A stretch of 64,000 nt of DNA. It comes from Pardosa pseudoannulata (Eukaryota > Arthropoda > Arachnida > Araneae > Lycosidae). The stretch lies in NCBI GenBank assembly GCA_032207245.1, contig CM063500.1:72516019-72580018 (forward strand). The letters are read 5' to 3'. A program made the translations under genes and the position numbers. Under the pieces are notes generated by a model. The model saw only the letters and a list, made by a program, of their open reading frames with translations, did no database searches and had not been told where the DNA came from. This document shows, piece after piece, positions 30,501-39,516 of the stretch; position 1 is the first letter of the stretch, and each line of letters starts with the position of its first letter.

Positions 30501-32043
30501 TTCATAAATTCGAGAACAGACGGACAGATAACTTATTATTGTATAGAGGGTTAAAAAATATTTCAAAAGCTCTCTGGATTTCTGTCTATTTTATAATTGA
30601 CCGAAAGGTAACCGCATGAGGTCCAACCGCTTCATAAATTCGAGAACAGACGGACAGATAACTTATTATTGTATAGAGGGTTAAAAAATATTTCAAAAGC
30701 TCTCTGGATTTCTGTCTATTTTATAATTGACCGAAAGGTAACCGCATGAGGTCCCACCGCTTCATAAATTCGAGAACAGACGGACAGATAACTTATTATT
30801 GTATAGAGGGTTAAAAAATATTTCAAAAGCTCTCTGGATTTCTGTCTATTTTATAATTGACCGAAAGGTAACCGCATGAGGTCCCACCGCTTCATAAATT
30901 CGAGAACAGACGGACAGATAACTTATTATTGTATAGAGGGTTAAAAAATATTTCAAAAGCTCTCTGGATTTCTGTCTATTTTATAATTGACCGAAAGGTA
31001 ACCGCATGAGGTCCCACCGCTTCATAATTTCGAGAACAGACACAGATAACTTATTATTGTATAGAGGAAAAAATATTTCAAAAGCTCTCTGGATTTATGT
31101 CTATTTTATAATTGACCGAAAGGTAACCGCATGAAGTCCCACCGCTTCATAAATTCGAGAACAGACGGACAGATAACTTATTATTGTATAGAGGGTTAAA
31201 AAGTATTTCAAAAGCTCTCTGGATTTCTGTCTATTTTATAATTGACCGAAAGGTAACCGCATGAGGTCCCACCGCTTCATAAATTCGAGAACAGACGGAC
31301 AGATAACTTATTATTGTATAGAGGGTTAAAAAATATTTCAAAAGCTCTCTGATTTCTGTCTATTTTATAATTGACCGAAAGGTAACCGCATGAGGTCCCA
31401 CCGCTTCATAAATTCGAGAACAGACGGACAGTTAACTTATTATTGTATAGAGGGTTAAAAAATATTTCAAAAGCTCTCTGGATTCTGTCTATTTTATAAT
31501 TGACCGAAAGGTAACCGCATGAGTCCCACCGCTTCATAAATTCGAGAACAGACGAACAGATAACTATTATTGTATAGAGGGTTAAAAAATATTTCAAAAG
31601 CTCTCTGGATTTCTGTCTATTTTATAATTGACCGAAAGGTAACCGCATGAGGTCCCACCGCTTCATAAATTCGAGAACAGACGAACAGATAACTTATTAT
31701 TGTATAGAGGGTTAAAAATATTTCAAAAGCTCTCTGGATTTATGTCTATTTTATAATTGACCGAAAGGTAACCGCATGAGGTCCCACCGCTTCATAAATT
31801 CGAGAACAGACGGACAGATAACTTATTATTGTATAGAGGTTAAAAAATATTTTCAAAAAGCTCTCTGGATTTCTGTCTATTTTATAATTGACCGAAAGGT
31901 AACCGCATGAGGTCCCACCGCTTCAAAATTCGAGAACAGACGGACAGATAACTTATTATTGTATAGAGGGTTAAAAAATTAAAAAATATTTCAAAAGCTC
32001 TCTGCATTTCTGCATTTTATAATTGACCGAAAGGTAACCGCAT
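12240..32043 (+). repeat. 130-bp tandem satellite, about 150 head-to-tail copies
   Basis: The monomer measures exactly 130 bp in regular stretches (for example TCAAAAGCTC at 15481, 15611 and 15741), and the span gives about 152 copies. Starting at ATAATTGACC, a unit contains GAAAGGTAACCGCATGAGGT, CCCACCGCTTCATAAATTCG, AGAACAGACGGACAGATAAC, TTATTATTGTATAGAGGGTT and AAAAAATATTTCAAAAGCTC, and ends TCTATTTT. It has 47 G+C of 130, far more than its left flank. Copies in the core differ by single-base changes or 1-4 bp indels. 130 is not a multiple of three and frames close at once, so it is not protein-coding. The first third resembles the tRNA-like head of SINE A (A-box-like GGTAACCGCATGAGG, B-box-like AATTCGAGAAC). 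Variants occur in adjacent units (CATAGATTCG at 25180 and 25310; CATAAGG in three successive units at 25420-25680), as expected from local unequal exchange. Confidence 0.98.
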
Positions 32044-32195
32044 GGTAGAGGGCTGATCTCCTATACCGGACTTCGCGGGTTCGAATCCCGCAGTTGGATT
32101 GATGCTCGTATCCGTTTGGAATTGGCTTTAAGCAGTAGGTCCTGGTCTGATTATCCCTCTTGAGCAAAACAGTAGCTCTCTAAACCAAAACCAAA
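32015..32195 (+). mobile_element. SINE A copy fused to the last satellite monomer
   Basis: The last satellite unit reads normally through TTGACCGAAAGGTAACCGCATG and then continues, without a break, into GGTAGAGGGCTGATCTC and a strong B box GGTTCGAATCC at 32078-32088. The SINE body follows (GATGCTCGTATCCGTTTGG, TAAGCAGTAGGTCCTGGTCT) with an AAACCAAAACCAAA tail. The A-box part is therefore shared with the satellite and the B-box part is SINE. A second copy with the same upstream satellite fragment lies at 33293-33508. This junction is the main evidence that satellite and SINE are related. Confidence 0.82.
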
Positions 32196-32318
32196 CTGTA
32201 TCATAACTGAAAGCTTTTATGCTATTGAATCATAAGTAATGTATGTAGGAAACAAAATGACATAATTAAAGTCTTTCGAGTAATGAATTCATTTAGTTTG
32301 AAAAAATTAGATATAAGA
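32196..32318 (+). repeat. First partial copy of the segmental duplication (block C0)
   Basis: From GAAAGCTTTTATGCTATTGA to TTTGAAAAAATTAGATATAA this matches 33520-33660 and, from its AAAGTCTTTCGAGTAAT word, also 34851-34935. A roughly 40-bp deletion separates it from those copies after TTTGAAAAA. It then stops near 32318. Confidence 0.7.
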
Positions 32319-32377
32319 AAGAACCTCACGGTAAGGGAACAGTCTATGGAACTTACTATAGAACTTACTAAGGGAAC

Positions 32378-32860
32378 TGTTGGAACAACGCTCTTTAACT
32401 AAAATATCTCTAATAGAAAAACAAAGTTCCAACATTAAGGAAATAACCTAGGAATGTCTACCCGACATTACATGCAGGTTCAGTTCCAAAAAAATCTACC
32501 ATAACAGAAAACATCTCATATAAGCTTCTCATTTCGCTCATATCAAACGGATGAGTACCAGAAAAACAAACAGTGTAGGCGTGCTTACCTGGTAGTATGC
32601 ACAGCCATGGATATATAATCTAATATAAACTTATATTATAACGAAAACTAGGACTTTTTATATTTTATTCTACACACAGCACGACATATTTACAGGGCTT
32701 AGCACTTTGTTAGACAAAGAACACACATATACCACACAAAAAACAGAACGCACAACAACTTACATAACTAAGAACTAACTAAAAATCAAAAAACAACTTT
32801 CTTTAGAACATAGTCTGTTCCTCTTTTTCGAACACCTGGCGCCATCTCTTGCACACAACA
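32378..32860. mobile_element. Solo LTR (Copia-like termini), 483 bp
   Basis: The insert begins TGTTGGAACAACG and ends TTGCACACAACA, so it has TG...CA ends extended to TGTTG/CAACA, and is flanked by direct GGAAC repeats (32373-32377 and 32861-32865). A five-base target duplication and TGTTG/CAACA ends fit a Copia-type LTR. No internal retrotransposon sequence lies next to it, so it is a solo LTR left by LTR-LTR recombination. The flanks are themselves a short repeat of (GGAACTTACTAA)-type units, split by the insertion, which slightly weakens the target-duplication argument. Orientation is not settled. Confidence 0.62.
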
Positions 32861-32926
32861 GGAACTTACTATGGAACTTACTAAGGGAACTTACTATGGA
32901 CGTAGAGATTAATTTAAACTAAGAAC

Positions 32927-33290
32927 CTCTCATTTGTCAATACCTGCAGACCAAGTCTTTGAGTCTTCTGCTTGGTCCCTGCTTCAAAATTACAGGGCCC
33001 ACATTTTTAAGTCGCACTTTTGAGGTGCTCGTCGAAACGGAAGGCACACCCCTTTGCCTTAAATCCAGTAGCCTCCGCCTCATACAAGGCAATTTCACGC
33101 AGTAAGGCAAATTCTCAAATTATTAAAGTTTGTCTTTAGTTTCAAACGGAAGGGCAGTTTATTGTTTGTCTATTAGCTGTTGTAAACATGAAAATGAATG
33201 GGAAGGGCATTATAGTAGTTCGTGACGTTGCGACAAATTGCCTTATTGAACTTGGTCTGACCAAGGGGCATAAGAGAACAACAACAACAG
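32927..33290 (+). mobile_element. 5'-truncated SINE B with an inserted MITE-like sequence
   Basis: The body words GTCTTCTGCTTGGTCCCTGC, GAGGTGCTCGTCGAAACGG and AAGGCACACCCCTTTGCC match SINE B, and the 3' part ACTTGGTCTGACCAAGGGGC and ACAACAACAACAG tail close it. Between CCTCATAC and TATTGAAC an extra 159 bp has been inserted. There is no tRNA head. Confidence 0.72.
33086..33244. mobile_element. Small MITE-like insert inside SINE B
   Basis: The insert starts AAGGCAATTT and ends AAATTGCCTT, a 10-bp perfect terminal inverted repeat, at the place where other SINE B copies are continuous. AAGGCAAATT recurs internally at 33104. Target duplication and superfamily are unclear. Confidence 0.5.
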
Positions 33291-33292
33291 AT

Positions 33293-33508
33293 TAAAAAAT
33301 ATTTCAAAAGCTCTCTGCAATTGCATCTGTATTATAACTGGGCAACTGGTAAAGCGCTGGTCTTCGGTACTGGAGTTCGCGGGTTCGAATCCCACTATTG
33401 AATTGATGCTCATATCCGTTTGGAATTGGTTTTTAAGCAGTAGGTCCTGGTCTCACTATCTCTCGTGAGCAACACAGTGGACTGTAGCTTTCTAAACCAA
33501 AACCAAAT
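33293..33508 (+). mobile_element. SINE A copy with satellite-like 5' leader
   Basis: TTAAAAAATATTTCAAAAGC and TCTCTG are satellite-monomer sequence. The next part, ATAACTGGGCAACTGGTAAA and GCGCTGG, occupies the place of ATAATTGACCGAAAGGTAAC in the satellite. A good B box GGTTCGAATCC follows at about 33383, then the SINE A body (GATGCTCATATCCGTTTGG, TAAGCAGTAGGTCCTGGTCT) and the AAACCAAAACCAAA tail. It shows that the satellite-SINE junction exists twice. Confidence 0.8.
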
Positions 33509-34848
33509 TTTACCATAACAGAAGGCTTTTATGCTATTAAATCCTAAATAATGCATGTAAGAAACAAAATGACATAATTACAGTCTTTCAAGTAATAAAT
33601 TCATTTAGTTTGAAAAAATGCTGTAAACATGAATTTTCAATGATTATGTTCGAATTAGATAAACTTCTTTTTTAATACCTGAAAAGATTGAGTGTTAAGT
33701 ATTCAAGAACTTTAAAGGCGATATTTATATAAAAACATCTTTAGCATTCAGGCAAGCTTTTAAAACATTCATATTATGAATTCTATAGCGAGAAAGACTT
33801 TTTTTTAAGATTCTCTAGAGTTAAATAAGTGTATATTTGCATTAACCATTTATGAATGTTTTAAAATTCTAAATGAATCTCATAATTTTCGAAAGAGATG
33901 GGATAATTTAAATTTTTTGCGTTAGAACGGTGCTCATGTGATGCGGATAATTAATTGAAATTATCCTTGTTTGAAAAGTAGAACCTATATTTATAATCAT
34001 GAAGAAAATAAATCCCCGCAAAAAGAAACTTCTAAAAAGAGTTTTATGTCTGATAGTATAGAAGTTTTGAAAATTATTGCTAACAAAAAATTGTGCATTT
34101 TTACTTCTTCGTACCCAGGAGAGAAAGTATTGTAATCGAGAAAACTTTCAAACCTCAGATTTCAACGAAAATACTCATTTTGTCAATACCTGCATGAACT
34201 TTGGTTAGTTTTGGTGTCACATCTGTACAGAGGCTGTTTGCACATTTTTAGGCCATTTTGGTTAGAGGTATTAAAAGTTCTTTTGTTGCAAAATAAATAA
34301 CTGCATTTGTACTATGTTTTGTTTCTAAAAGTCAAAATTATCTTCTGCGTCTTGAAAAGTTTGTTTTTATTCAAAATGGCGTTTTTAACAAAACAGTGGT
34401 TCGAAGGCTATATTTATGCTCTTTCCGATGAGAAGTATTCATATTCCAAAACGATGTGAGAGTCATGGTTTTGTGATATTTAAAGCGTTGATAGGTAATA
34501 TCGTCAAAAAAAGGAAAAAAACATTAAATTGGAGCCTCAAGTGAGACAAAATTTCCAAACAAGTCTCCAAGGAGAAAACGAACATCTTCGAAAATTGCAA
34601 AGGTGCGTTGTTTAATGTTAAAAGAAAATCCCCCTAGTCAAAGGACAGTTGCAAAATCATTAAAATGCTCAGTCTCCACTGTAAACAAAATGATAAACGT
34701 TGATTTAAATCTTAAGAAAGCGAAAAAACGAAATGTGCATTGCCTTTCTCTAAAGTATATCGCTGAACGCAGGACACGCTGCAGAATTCTGTATAAGAAA
34801 CATTTATTCGGAGAAAAATGGAAAACAATTGTCAAGATAGATAAATCT
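33509..34848 (+). repeat. Segmental tandem duplication, unit C1
   Basis: From about 33578 this unit is repeated, with moderate divergence and small indels, at 34849-36190; matching points are 1.27-1.34 kb apart. The unit ends abruptly at 34848 inside the transposase, right after the codons for KIDKS, and the next unit starts there. Both contain the same left part of a mariner element. The mariner therefore inserted before the duplication. Confidence 0.88.
34228..34848 (+). pseudogene. Truncated rosa-like mariner, left part only
   Basis: The left inverted repeat (TA then CAGAGGCTGTTTGCACAT at 34228) and a transposase start ATGGCGTTTTTAACAAAACAG at 34376 are present. The readable protein from 34603 includes QRTVAKSLKCSVSTVNKMI (a helix-turn-helix), RRTRCRILYKKHL and WKTIVKIDKS. 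It ends at the duplication breakpoint just after the first catalytic Asp region. Frameshifts and stops occur before 34603. It is the older paralog of the copy at 35534-36861 and cannot encode an active enzyme. Confidence 0.85.
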
Positions 34849-36190
34849 TAAAGTCTTTCGAGTAATAAATTCATTTAGTTTGAAAAAATGCTGTAAACAT
34901 GAATTTTCAATGATTATGTTTGCATTAGATATAACCACTTCTTTTATAATACCTGAAAACGTTGAGTGTTAAGTATTCAAGAACTTTAAAAGCGATATTT
35001 ATATAAAAACATCTTTAGCATTTAGGCAAGCTTTTAAAACATTCATATTATGAGAGTTCTATAGCGAGAAAGACTTTTTTATTAGATTCTCTAGAGTTAC
35101 AATAAGCGTATATTTGCATTACCCATTTATGAATGTTTTAAAATTCTAAATGAATCTCATTATTTTTCGAAATAGATGGGATAAATTTAAATTTTTTTGC
35201 GTTAGAAACGACGCTTATGTGATGCAGATAATTAATTGAAATTATCCTTCTTTAAAAAGTAGGAGCTATATTTATAAATCCTGAAGAAAATAAATCTCTT
35301 CAAAAAGAAACTTCTAAAGAGAGTTTTTAAGTCTGATAGTAAAGAAGTTTTGAAAATTATTGCTGACAAAAAATTGTGCCATTTTTTTACTTTTTTGTAC
35401 CCAGGAAAGAAAGTATTGTAATGGAGAAAACTTTCAAACCTCAGATTTCAACGAAAATACTCATTTTGTCAATACCTGCAGAAAAAAAAATGAAACTTTG
35501 GTTAGTTTTTTTTTTTTTGGTGTTACATCTGTACAGAGGCTGTTCGCACATTTTTAGGCGATTTTGGTTAGCTCTATTAAAAAATCTTTTGTTGCAAAAT
35601 AAATAACTGCATTTGTACTATGTTTTGTTTCTAAAAGTCAAAATATCTTCTGCGTCTTGAAAAAAGTTTGTTTTTATTCAAAATGGCGTTTTTAACGAAG
35701 CAGTGCTTCGAATGCTATATATATGCTCTTTCCGAAGAGAAGTATTCATGTTCCGTTATCAAAAAATGATGAGAGAGTCAGGGTTTTGTGATATCTAAAG
35801 CGTTGATAGGTAATATCGTCAAAAATAAAAAGGGAAAAAAACGTTAAAATTGGAGCCTTTTTTTTTCAAGTGAGACAAAATTTCCAAACAAGTCTAGCTC
35901 TCCCTCCCCTCAAGGAGAAAACGAACATCTTCGATTATTGCAAAGGTGCGTTGTTTAATGTTAAAAGAAAATCCCCCTAGTCAAAGGACAGTTGCAAAAT
36001 CATTAAAATGCTCAGTCTCCACTGTAAACAAAATGATAAACTTTGATTTAAATCTTAAGAAAGCGAAAAAACGAAATGTGCATTGCCTTTCTCTAAAGTA
36101 TATCGCTGAACGCAGGACACGCTGCAGAATTCTGTATAAGAAACATTTATTCGGAGAAAAATGGAAAACAATTGTCAAGATAGATAAATC
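34849..36190 (+). repeat. Segmental tandem duplication, unit C2
   Basis: The second unit starts at AAAGTCTTTCGAGTAATAAA and repeats C1 through AATGCTGTAAACATGAATTT, AGCATTTAGGCAAGC, the mariner left end and the transposase 5' half. Unlike C1 it continues beyond the breakpoint to complete the mariner. Its first bases match block C0 (TTCGAG) better than C1 (TTCAAG), suggesting exchange among the copies. Confidence 0.88.
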
Positions 36191-36861
36191 ATGGGTGTAT
36201 TTAAATGATTGCAACAAAAAAAGATCCATTTATTATCATAAAAGGGGAGAAAAAAGTTTAAGTACATGGTTCAAAGAATCTAAAGAAAGTTTTTCTAAGG
36301 GAATCATGATTGTTGTTGGTTTTTCATATAAGGCAAGTTAAAAATAAAGAGAGTTGAAAAAATGTCAAGATTAACTCCAAGTACTATCAGGAACATATTT
36401 TATCGTTAATTTTTCTAAATGAAATACCATCGCTTTACCCGTAGTGCCATCAATCTGTGGAATTCCATCAAGACAAAACTAGCAGTCACACATGAATATC
36501 TACTGTAAATTTCCTAAAAGAAATTAAACAAAAAACCGGTATCAAAGCCATACCTTTCACTGATATCCCTACTAAATTTCCCTAAGTGTCACCTATGGAG
36601 TTTTATGCTTTCGGACTTTTAAAATCTACATTATTCAAATTTCGTTCCACAACCCTTACAGGACTCTGGAAAGTTGTTTGGGAGGAATGGGATAGAATAC
36701 CTCTGACACTTTGAAAGGCATTATTATCCTGAATATTAAGGTGTCTCAAGTAAGTTCACAATAAGGGTTATCAAATAGAACATTTCAAACACAAGAATTT
36801 TATGTAATTTACTTTTGTGACTATAATATACATAGTCTAAAAAATGTGTAAGCAGCCTCTG
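35534..36861 (+). mobile_element. Rosa-like mariner element, nearly full length, 1328 bp
   Basis: Terminal inverted repeats are CAGAGGCTGTTCGCACAT at the left and, on the other strand, CAGAGGCTGCTTACACAT at the right, continuing into TTTTTAG. Both ends are flanked by TA. The length is normal for a mariner. The only large reading content is one transposase on the plus strand, filling 35683-36807. The insertion lies within the C1/C2 duplicated DNA. Confidence 0.88.
35683..36807 (+). pseudogene. Mariner transposase pseudogene, DD41D (rosa)-type spacing
   Basis: The start is ATGGCGTTTTTAACGAAGCAG. The N-terminal HTH includes QRTVAKSLKCSVSTVNKMI, and an open stretch runs 35946-36341. The first catalytic Asp is in VKIDKSWVYL (about 36178-36207). 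A shifted frame then carries KYYQEHIL, and from about 36460 one frame reads to the stop at 36807, broken only by stop codons. The second catalytic Asp is in HQDKTSSHT (codon 36472). 41 residue positions later comes SPMEFYAFGLLK, with Glu at 36598-36600 where this family normally has Asp. GLWKVVWEEWDRIP and KGYQIEHF complete the C-terminus. At least five in-frame stops and two frameshifts make it inactive. Clade assignment rests on spacing and motifs seen by eye. Confidence 0.85.
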
Positions 36862-37334
36862 TATTTTATTGGAAATTTTATTTCTAAAATACTGAATATT
36901 CCTTTTGAACTTCCCTGAACGTATGTTGAAGAGTTTCGACTTGATGCGGTCGCGTGCCTTTATACGTATTTATTTTTCTACATGTGTATTTCACATGACT
37001 CAAAAATATTATATATAAATATATGCCATATAATATTATAAATTTTTATAGAATTCTCAAGCCTTTAGTAAATTCTTGATAGGGTTGTGACTGCCTGAGT
37101 TCCAAACATGCAGGGAATAAAGCCATTTTGCTAACCATTTCACCTATCCAAGAGAACAAGCCCAATTCAACCTGAATACTTTCGTTTATGTATAAATTTA
37201 GTTGGGCACCTCTTCTTTTCATTAAAATTTGCTATCTACATAACGAAATATTTCGATATAACGTATATTAACTCTACCGGGCATATTTAAAAAACGATAG
37301 CTGTACACTTCTGAAATTTCTTTCTGTTGTTTTT
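36862..37334. other. Interval with a possible degenerate tRNA-like head
   Basis: Mostly AT-rich. On the minus strand around 37090-37150, GTGAAATGGTTAGCAAAATG (A-box-like) and GGAACTCAGGC (B-box-like) are spaced like a tRNA head. It may be an old SINE, but no body or tail could be matched. Confidence 0.3.
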
Positions 37335-37912
37335 GTTGTTTCTCATGCCACATTGACAAACCAAGCCCGACTGAGACTGCAGGCTATCGAATTAAATCCA
37401 AGGGGTACGACTTTCGTTTAACCCTTTCGTGGGCCTTGGGAAGATTACTTCTCATCTGTATGAATTTACAAAATACACCTGTAGGAAGAGCAAAAAACAT
37501 AATATTATATTGGCTTTCCTATTATAACGATGGGAAGACTAATTCCCGCTTCAATTTTGTGCTGTCATCTATTGTTTGATCGATTGAATAAAATTTGCAC
37601 TTCTGTTTTGAAAGTTTGAAAACGTTGTATGAGAAATAAATTGCCCATGAAAGGGTTAAAGAAGCACGTAGATGTGAAAGAACGTCTTCGCTCAAGTAGG
37701 TCCTCGCAATTTTGAAGCAGGGACCAAGGAGAAGGCCCACAGGCTTTGCCTTTTATTAGTTGAGAACTTGGAGGACATTGTGACCACGAACCTATTTTAT
37801 GTTCCCCCGTCACCTTTAACGAACACGGCGGATCTTAGGCCTACTCGGTTTCCGAATCGGCAACCTCTCAGTTATGAGAACGTTGCTTTTGCCGACTGAG
37901 CTACCACTGTTC
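37335..37912 (-). mobile_element. SINE B, minus strand, split by a TTAA MITE
   Basis: Read on the minus strand from 37912: GTGGTAGCTCAGTCGGCAAA (A box), GAGAGGTTGCCGATTCGG (B box), GCCGTGTTCGTTAAAGGTGA, CACAATGTCCTCCAAGTTCT, CTCCTTGGTCCCTGCTTC, GAGGACCTACTTGAGCGAAG and, after a 242-bp interruption, ACGAAAGTCGTACCCCTTGG and a CAACAAAAACAACAG tail near 37330. This is the best-preserved head of the family in the window. The interruption lies exactly at a TTAA of the SINE body. Confidence 0.85.
37418..37659. mobile_element. piggyBac-like TTAA MITE inserted in SINE B
   Basis: The insert has ends TTAACCCTTTCGTGGGC and, on the other strand, TTAACCCTTTCATGGGC, so 16 of 17 terminal bases are inverted repeats with TTAA at each edge. 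Uninterrupted SINE B copies read ATTAAAACGAAAG at this point, with a single TTAA on the opposite strand, confirming a TTAA target duplication. TTAA targets are the hallmark of piggyBac transposons. There is no coding capacity. A second, truncated copy of the internal sequence (AAAGATTACTTCCCACCTAC, ACAAAATACACCTGTTGGAA) is at 53387-53560. Confidence 0.85.
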
Positions 37913-38273
37913 AATTTTGTTTTAGGGCTTTTATATTAAGGAGCATAGATATTAGAGTCAGACGCAACCTTCAGATGAGGAAAATTGTGAAACAAAATGA
38001 AAAGAGATTGAAAAAAATATTTTAGAGAAGAAAAAAAATGAAATAAAATTTTCGTTCTCACATTATAACACATTATCTTTCCCAAAAGGCTACGGATATG
38101 CATACAATCAGAGTAATTCAAACCAACAAACTTTTAAATTTTGTTTTTCCACAATATTTCTAAAAAATTTTCTGATTTAGAATTTCGATTACTAAGTAAA
38201 ATATCATAATTCTAAAACCTTTTTTAAAATATAAAACTGGTTTCTGTCATTTACAGCTTCGATTTATATATTC
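37913..38273. other. AT-rich interval, no supported feature
   Basis: No domain-bearing frame or repeat end was seen. Confidence 0.45.
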
Positions 38274-39034
38274 GGATAAATTTTGTAAAATAACATCAAA
38301 ACTAAAAATAACACTGTAAGCTGTTTTTTAAAAAAAAATCAGTTTTAAAACATTCTGATCTGACTTCATTTTTTTTTTAATCTTCGTCATGATTCTTACA
38401 AAATTTTCGTTCCTAAAAAGGAATTTTAATCTAAGTCAGTCGCAAAACTACGCTTAATTAATTTAGAGGCTTATAAAGGAGAAAAAATATGATGTTGATG
38501 AAAGGAAATAAGTTTAGACTTTTACTATTTCAAGTAATAATTTCAGTCCATTAGCTTCTTCATGACTTTGATGCTAGCTAGACGAGTAGAAGAGGCAACC
38601 GTGAAGTGCAAAAATATATTTCAACAACTAACTTTATAAGTAATTTAAATTTGGAAATGTCCTACTTTTTAAACCAGATTTACATTTCGAGAAGGAAAAT
38701 ACTAATAAATTTATCTAAAGTTCCGGCGTTTTAAAACTATCTGAACTATTACTCAAAAAATATTTTAAGAGTAAGATATAATTTTAGTAATTACCATAAC
38801 CATATTATTTATGAGTTGTAATGTTAATATTTTTTTACAAAATGAGAGATCATTAGATAGGTACTGCTTAAGAAAAATTTTGAAAAAATGCAAACACCTA
38901 TACAAAATTTGTTTTTTCTAGTTATGTGGGGACACTTGTATTTAACAGCACTCTCCTGTACAATATCGATGCGAGATCATTGACCAGTTTTTTCGATATT
39001 GTACAGAGAACCCTATACAGGTCATCATTCTTCT

Positions 39035-39405
39035 TCTTCGTCGTCAGCACTACAGCCTGTTACACGCCAAGGTCATCTCCCCCAGTTTCCTCCACCTGAA
39101 TCTATTAAAGACAATAAATCGTCAATGATGAACTCCCAGTTCACTTAACCCCCTCTCTACAGAATCTATCCACCTGGTGGTGGGGGTCTTCCCCTTTATC
39201 TCTTGGCTAGAATTTTTGAAAAGGTCCCTAGTTTAGTTGGGTTAGAATCTTCATATCTAAAAAGGTGTCCCTGCCATCTAATGCGGCTGGCATTAATAAC
39301 TTTGACAATATCTGGTTCTTTAAATCTATTGTATATTTCATAATTATATTGAATTCTATAGAAATCATTTTGTTTGACTGCTCCAAAGATTTTTCTAAGA
39401 GGTCA
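39035..39405 (-). pseudogene. LINE ORF2 C-terminal remnant
   Basis: The minus strand reads KIFGAVKQNDFYRIQYNYEI, then YNRFKEPDIVKVINASRIRW and QGHLFRYEDSNPTKL, and after an in-frame stop RGRPP followed in a shifted frame by a W-ID-VE-like stretch and W-R-K-like residues. The pattern L-Y-E-x-PDIVKVI-x-x-x-R-L-RWxGH...GRPxxRW is the conserved tail after the reverse transcriptase of many arthropod non-LTR retrotransposons. The reverse transcriptase core and endonuclease are absent. I cannot assign the clade from this piece. A tail of CTTCTTCTTCTTCGTCGTC at its 3' side (39027-39045) may be the LINE 3' repeat. Confidence 0.78.
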
Positions 39406-39439
39406 ACATTATTCCCTATGAAATAAAATAGAAATATAT

Positions 39440-39516
39440 CCTAGCCCTCCCTGATAACCGAACCTAGGCCCATTGTGCAGAAGCGTGATACGCTAACCAA
39501 TGTACAGTGTAGGCGA
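39440..39516 (-). mobile_element. SINE C tRNA-like head (unit 1)
   Basis: On the minus strand, GTACATTGGTTAGCGTATCA supplies the A-box region and GGGCCTAGGTTCGGTTATCA the B-box region, with tRNA-like spacing. The head is different from those of families A and B. The SINE body probably extends rightward on the plus-strand map (leftward head, body uncertain). A paralog is at 42158. Confidence 0.6.

Noticed and set aside
22482..31597. Open frames of about 60-70 codons within the satellite, repeating MYRGLKNISKALW-type peptides
   Set aside because: They arise only where monomer indels bring frames into phase; a 130-bp unit is not a multiple of three and other units are closed.
12240..32043. CRISPR-like array
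   Set aside because: There are no variable spacers: the whole 130-bp unit is repeated, and the DNA is eukaryotic in character.
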